NCBI RefSeq assembly: GCF_026151205.1
Contig: NC_087083.1
Span: 7,995,460-8,059,459, forward strand
DNA from: Bolinopsis microptera
Taxonomy: Eukaryota; Ctenophora; Tentaculata; Lobata; Bolinopsidae
Direction: 5' to 3'
Length of the DNA stretch: 64,000 bases
Shown here: positions 58,906 to 64,000 of the stretch, piece by piece
Layout of the letters: each line of letters opens with the position of its first letter
Numbering within the stretch: position 1 is the first letter of the stretch
Translations under genes and position numbers: made by a program
Notes under the pieces: generated by a model
Databases searched by the model: none
Seen by the model: only the letters and a program-made list of their open reading frames with translations
Told to the model about the DNA's origin: nothing

Positions 58906-60195
58906 ACTATATTTTTATTTTGTAGTAGAATCTCGTAATTTCGTGTTATACAACCTCCGCAGAGTCATTTAAACTTTAAAAGAATAAAGATTTCACTTCA
59001 CATGTGCACCATTATATTCTAAATACTTTAATATATTAATTCTCCACGCCCATGATAATTACCATTGCATTTACCACCCAAATATATTTCCCCTACGCAC
59101 ACTTGAAGTTGAACTACTGACCCCAAATAAACATTGTTTAACACACCTCGCTCATCACCAGATTTGTAACAAAAATCCGTTCTCTGAGCTACTCAACCAA
59201 ATATTTCCAGCTGGAATCGTGTAACCAATCACGGACCTTTCTTACAATCACGTGATCATGCATTTCAGCTAATCAGGGTAGAAGTTGACGGTCATGTGAT
59301 GGCTGTTAGCACTTAATGTGTAGCAGCGACTGAGTCATGACTAAGGATAGAAGGAGCATTCCGGATACGGTGAGTTTTGTTTCATTTGTAAAACGCTTTA
59401 CTTGTGAAACTTGACGGGTCCTAAAGATAAAACTGTTTTTTTAAACGATTTTTACTCCGATTGTCCGACACCGTCTGATCGATCAGGTAATTATTTTAAA
59501 TTTGTTAATTTTGATTTGATAGTTGATACGCTCACGTATATTATTGAGTTACTAGTGTAACCCGTGCCTACGGCCGGGACTTCACTATCGCAGTGGAAAT
59601 GCAAGAGTATAAACCCGCCTATTATATTTGAAAACACGCATAACATTGTCGTATGAAAGTATGAACTCTCTCTACAGTCCAAACAGACCGCAATGAGTGC
59701 AATCTTGTGGCTAATCTAATTATGATTCATGTTCCAACGCTACATAATATGCAGTAATGAGAGAGAGAGCGAGGAGGGAGAGAAAGCGAGGAGGGAGAGA
59801 AAGAGAGCCATTTTATGTCACATTTGTGGTACAAAACCATCAATTAAACTACTTACCACCAATTTGAAAAACCTCATTCATTTGGCTTCTTCAGAGTTTT
59901 TTCGAAACTATACCGAAAAAACCAGTCCCGTAACTTTTACCGTTTTCTTGATTAAGCCGCTTGGAAATTACACGCGCACAGACAGACACACAGACACACC
60001 TTCTGAGATTATTGTTTAAGATTGGATACAACTTCAGAGTCAAATCAGCTAATTTTATTATTGAGTGATTTCTATCTTCATCATTGTGGTCGTCGTTTTA
60101 TAGATACTATCAGCTCCCAGCTAAGCTATTAAGTTAAGTTAAGTTAAGATAAAGCCTCACACCATTATAATGCACTAAGAATTAACGATAGTTCC

Positions 60196-60734
60196 CACGT
60201 GTTTACACACACTTGTTTACACACACTTGCTAAATGTAATTGTGTTTGTTAAAGCAGACAGCTCCCAATTATAATACATACAGCTGCATACAGCGGCTAT
60301 TCCTGGTGGACACTCCCACCCTACTGTCTGTACAACGCACATGTAACACGTGACACATGGTATTGCATAACACGTGAAACTGTACACGTGATAACGCGTG
60401 GGACACGTGGTACTAGCATGTGACTTTAGCAACAACTAGCCCCAGATGATAACGATTTTCTGGATCTAAATTCTTGAGATATTATGATATACTACCTGTG
60501 TTTCTTCATGCCACGTACGAAGAAGGCCAGGATACAACATCATCGATAATATAGAATATAATAGCTAATAATTAACAATATTAGCTGACGTGGCCTCACT
60601 TCCGGAAAGCAAATTGTGCTGTATCGCTGTCATGACAACACACCACATGGTACCATGGCAACCACTTGGTGCCCAATTAACTGACGGAATCACGTCACGT
60701 GCCTGTCACGTGACGGCCACACGACAGGCACGTG
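60196..60734. promoter_or_regulatory. Cluster of eight CACGTG E-boxes
   Basis: Palindromic CACGTG occurs at 60196, 60347, 60371, 60385, 60404, 60696, 60707 and 60729. Chance predicts well under one in 540 bases of AT-rich DNA. CACGTG is the known site of bHLH-zip factors (USF, MITF/TFE, MYC/MAX). The last three lie in a hairpin-forming CGTGCCTGTC / GACAGGCACG pair. A promoter or enhancer is inferred; no transcript start is visible. Confidence 0.5.
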
Positions 60735-60940
60735 CGAATGATAATTTGTGTTAAAGCATATTCAGTGTTTTATCAAGTGCGGTTTGGTGAACTTATTGAG
60801 TTGTTGTAAGTAACGTTACGCCACTGTTAGCCTATAAGGGTTGTTTTGTTTTTTGTTTTGCTATAGTTTCGTCATCAATCAGTTGGGCAGGTAAAAAGGT
60901 GAGTGAGCTTAATAATAAGGCTCTTTTTACTTGTATAGAT

Positions 60941-61885
60941 CTAGAGAATCTACTGACCGCTCACTCCCCTCACTTTCCACTTCATCTACTATACTATACT
61001 ATACATCATCTCTAGAGAATCTACTGACCGCTCACTCCCCTCACTTTCCACTTCATCTACTATACTATACTATACATCTTCTCTAGAGAATCTACTGACC
61101 GCTCACTCCCCTCACTTCACTTTCCACTTCATCTACTATACTATACTATATACATCATCTCTAGAGAATCTACTGACCGCTCACTCCCCTCACTTTCCAC
61201 TTCATCTACTATACTATACTATACATCATCTCTAGAGAATCTACTGACCGCTCACTCCCCTCACTTTCCACTTCATCTACTATACTATACTATACATCAT
61301 CTCTAGAGAATCTACTGACCGCTCACTCCCCTCACTTTCCACTTCATCTACTATACTATACTATACATCTTCTCTAGAGAATCTACTGACCGCTCACTCC
61401 CCTCACTTTCCACTTCATCTACTATACTATACTATACATCATCTCTAGAGAATCTACTGACCGCTCACTCCCCTCACTTTCCACTTCATCTACTATACTA
61501 TACTATACATCATCTCTAGAGAATCTACTGACCGCTCACTCCCCTCACTTCACTTTCCACTTCATCTACTATACTATACTATACATCTTCTCTAGAGAAT
61601 CTACTGACCGCTCACTCCCCTCACTTTCCACTTCATCTACTATACTATACTATACATCATCTCTAGAGAATCTACTGACCGCTCACTCCCCTCACTTCAC
61701 TTTCCACTTCATCTACTATACTATACATCATCTCTAGAGAATCTACTGACCGCTCACTCCCCTCACTTTCCACTTCATCTACTATACTATACTATTCATC
61801 TTCTCTAGAGAATCTACTGACCGCTCACTCCCCTCACTTCACTTTCCACTTCATCTACTATACTATACTATACATCATCTCCTCA
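60941..61885 (+). repeat. 71-bp minisatellite, 13 copies
   Basis: The unit contains CTAGAGAATCTACTGACCGC, TCACTCCCCTCACTTTCC and ACTATACTATACTATACAT. Copy starts lie about 71 bases apart from 60948 to 61808, and length variants come from an extra CACTT or CTATA. Confidence 0.93.
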
Positions 61886-64000
61886 TAGATATCTCCAGTA
61901 ACCTCCATCATGGTTGCAATACCCCATAGGCCAGAGAATATTTATCATCATGCTATCCTTTCGATAGCCATTAGCCACTTTTAGGTCCAGCCTCTCTTTC
62001 TTTCTTTTTTTCTTTTATTTTACTGGACTCAGACTGTTTATTTTAACTCAAATAAGTTTTTAAAAATTTTCTAGTAATTGTACTACGTTGTAAAGTGCAC
62101 TTCGCTTCACCGACCTAGCAATAAGGCCGTTTTATGAGCAGTTTGATTGCCACTTGATTTTTTGAAAGCATTTTCGAAGAAAATTACAGGGTAGATATGC
62201 TCAAAATAGACAGTTTTGATCAAAAGTATTGTAGAACAATTTTACTGATACTACATATTTTGATACTAAATGAGAATTCGAAACAAACAAAAAACAATTT
62301 CAACAGCAACAACAAAAAATAATTGTTTTAACCCTGGGAGTGGAGCTGTAAGTGTACAAACATGACAAAAATTCAAACACTTCAATACATTAGAAATTAC
62401 ACACTGGAGTAACAATTAGGTCAGTTAATCCCACACTGAATAGCTACAATAACACCTGCTTAGTATTACAATACTACACAGATATTGTAGTTCTACACTG
62501 CGTATCTCTCCTTAGAACATAATAAAAGATATCAAATAGCACATGATAGTTAAAGGAATTTGTTTGATCGCTTCTAAAATTGAGAAAATTTCTTTCTATA
62601 AGCAGCGGAGACTATAAACGTATAAAGGATGGCAAGTACATCTTCGAGAAATGTCTTTGCTATAATTATAAATGAGTTGCAATCAAGTAAGCATCAGATG
62701 ATTGCATAACGAGTTTCTACCTTGACTTGAATAGGTAGGCATTTCTATGGAGTATGGAGGTAAAAGATACCCATAAAAAGTTTCGACCAACACTTCTTTA
62801 TCTATAACCCTGAACAAACTACTTAAAGTGTGAAGGAAGGGCTGTCACTGTGACAATGATGATCACAGTGATCACACATTAAATTATCACACAAGTTATA
62901 TATACCCTTATTATAGTCAGGTGACTGACAACTGAACCAATTAAACCCAGTTCCCACACAGTTTACAGGGCGTTTATTAGCTTAATTGGGTGCCAAAACA
63001 ATAACTGAGAAGTCCAATTAATATAAAGGTTCAGTCGTCCGGTATGCTGGTATGGGTATATGTAACTTCTCAAATAACCTTGTTAGGAGTCAGCCTGTCG
63101 AAAGTCATGTCAATTTGAACCCTATTAGACTCAATTAGTGACTTGAAATGCTGAGCAGTGAGCGACCGCAAAACTCTTTCATTTGCATTATCTGAATAGT
63201 AGTGATTATCTAGAATGAGCATATTATGTTGAATGCTACGAAGATTTAACTGACTACGGAATTCTGCGCGCGTATTTTCGGTTTATTGTTTTACGATTTA
63301 ATTGAATTATAAAATGGGTACCAAACTTTCTTAAATCCCGAAACACAAACTTGATTTCCCTAAAATAATAATCAAGAAATATATTTTAATAATTTTAATA
63401 ATGTGGCTTGATGGGCTGACATAACAATCTAGACTTATAGAGACTACTCAAGGTCAAGGGTGCCCATTTTGTAGACACAGCTACATTTTGCTACATCTTG
63501 CAACATCTTGCAACTCGAATCAATGCATAGATCAATCTAGTCGTCGTCTTTTGGTAACGTTGCTACAGTTTGATTATTTGTCATATGCCATCATGGATAT
63601 GTGGAATCTTTTCGAAGAGGTAGGATTTCTTAAATCTTAACTATCTATTTCAATTTTCATAACTTCAACGGAAGAAATCGGCTTTAAGAGTACCTTTCGA
63701 TTAGGGACCATTCTTTTATTTTGGAAGGATATAACCTCCGCCTAGAAAAAAAAACCTAAAAGACCTAAGATCCGGCTTTAAACGAACGTCTGCACCGTAC
63801 CAATGAACAGCAAATCAGTTTTATAAGGGCTTCTCGCGTCGGGATGTAAATATATAGCTGATAAAACAAATGGGTTTATTTCGAAAAGGTTTGTGCAAAA
63901 TATAAACTTTTTCGAAGTTTCTCAACAAGCAGTATTATAGCTATAATAACTCTCATAAATATTTCGCAATGCTAAAACGAATCGAATTTGACCGCGTACA
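61886..64000. other. Right end, AT-rich, no gene seen
   Basis: No domain-bearing frame or splice-consistent exon chain was recognised on either strand. A very short Met-initiated open stretch before GTAGGA at 63593-63619 cannot be called an exon on its own. Confidence 0.45.

Larger units (their letters stand above)
54592..60190. other. Upstream of the GPCR, no supported exon
   Basis: The missing signal-peptide exon of the GPCR must lie here or beyond, but none with a Met, a hydrophobic run and a phase-1 donor could be identified. Visible items: short AGAGTACCTCTA repeats (54880-54970); a repeated CTATCTATTGCATGCGGAGG motif (about 55850, 55920, 57220, 57245); a GC-rich hairpin at 58571-58592; a dispersed repeat at 58818; and purine-rich GAGAGAAAGCGAGGAGGGAG at 59755-59805. 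Short open frames here have no recognisable domain. Confidence 0.45.

Noticed and set aside
59337..59369. Possible first exon MTKDRRSIPDT with a GTGAGT donor on the + strand
   Set aside because: Only 11 codons and no following exon found within the window; similar short Met-to-donor stretches (63593-63619) arise by chance.

Overview
This is an AT-rich animal (metazoan) nuclear genome window. The evidence is GT-AG introns at every gene, domains typical of animals (Ig-like, Ly6/three-finger, galectin, thrombospondin type 1, adhesion-GPCR GPS plus 7TM, selenoprotein-P-type thioredoxin), AATAAA signals, and a heavy load of satellites and transposon debris. A non-bilaterian or other early-branching invertebrate seems likely, but the sequence does not fix the species.

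Four multi-exon genes can be spliced with consistent phase from first to last visible exon. (1) A + strand secreted galectin/TSP1/novel-domain mosaic runs 9998-22713 in 6 exons and carries one in-frame TAG. (2) A - strand GPI-anchored Ig/Cys-rich/Ly6 surface protein runs 30242-23010 in 8 exons, 985 aa. (3) A + strand secreted protein with three selenoprotein-P-like thioredoxin repeats runs 31159-39717 in 16 exons, 517 aa, with Cys where selenoprotein P has Sec. (4) A - strand adhesion GPCR runs 54591-40811 in 33 visible exons; its signal-peptide exon was not found. A fifth, small - strand gene (7019-6252, 196 aa) encodes a secreted stand-alone copy of the C-terminal domain of gene 1.

The left end (1-7 kb) is a rearranged copy of 22.2-25.9 kb. 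The part right of an octamer (CTGGTTAC)n array is inverted, the part left of it is direct, and the array sits on the join. The copied Ly6 exon is broken by about 3.8 kb of mobile DNA (a retroelement nuclease-like ORF and a hAT-like element).

The introns are full of repeats: octamer and hexamer satellites, 22-71 bp minisatellites, foldback elements with 8-bp target duplications, a tRNA-derived SINE, MITEs, a LINE, and hAT and Ulp1-protease fragments. The most unusual pattern is that at six splice donors, in three genes, the exon end plus GT donor is tandemly duplicated into the intron (2 to 6 copies, unit 20-48 bp). The right 9 kb (55-64 kb) has no gene I can support. It holds a dense CACGTG cluster (60.2-60.7 kb) and a 71-bp minisatellite (60.9-61.9 kb).

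The three surface or secreted proteins at 10-30 kb are all multidomain proteins of a recognition type. The Ig/Ly6 gene and the selenoprotein-P-like gene start divergently from a 0.9-kb shared upstream region that carries five copies of a GTGTCGCACTA motif.
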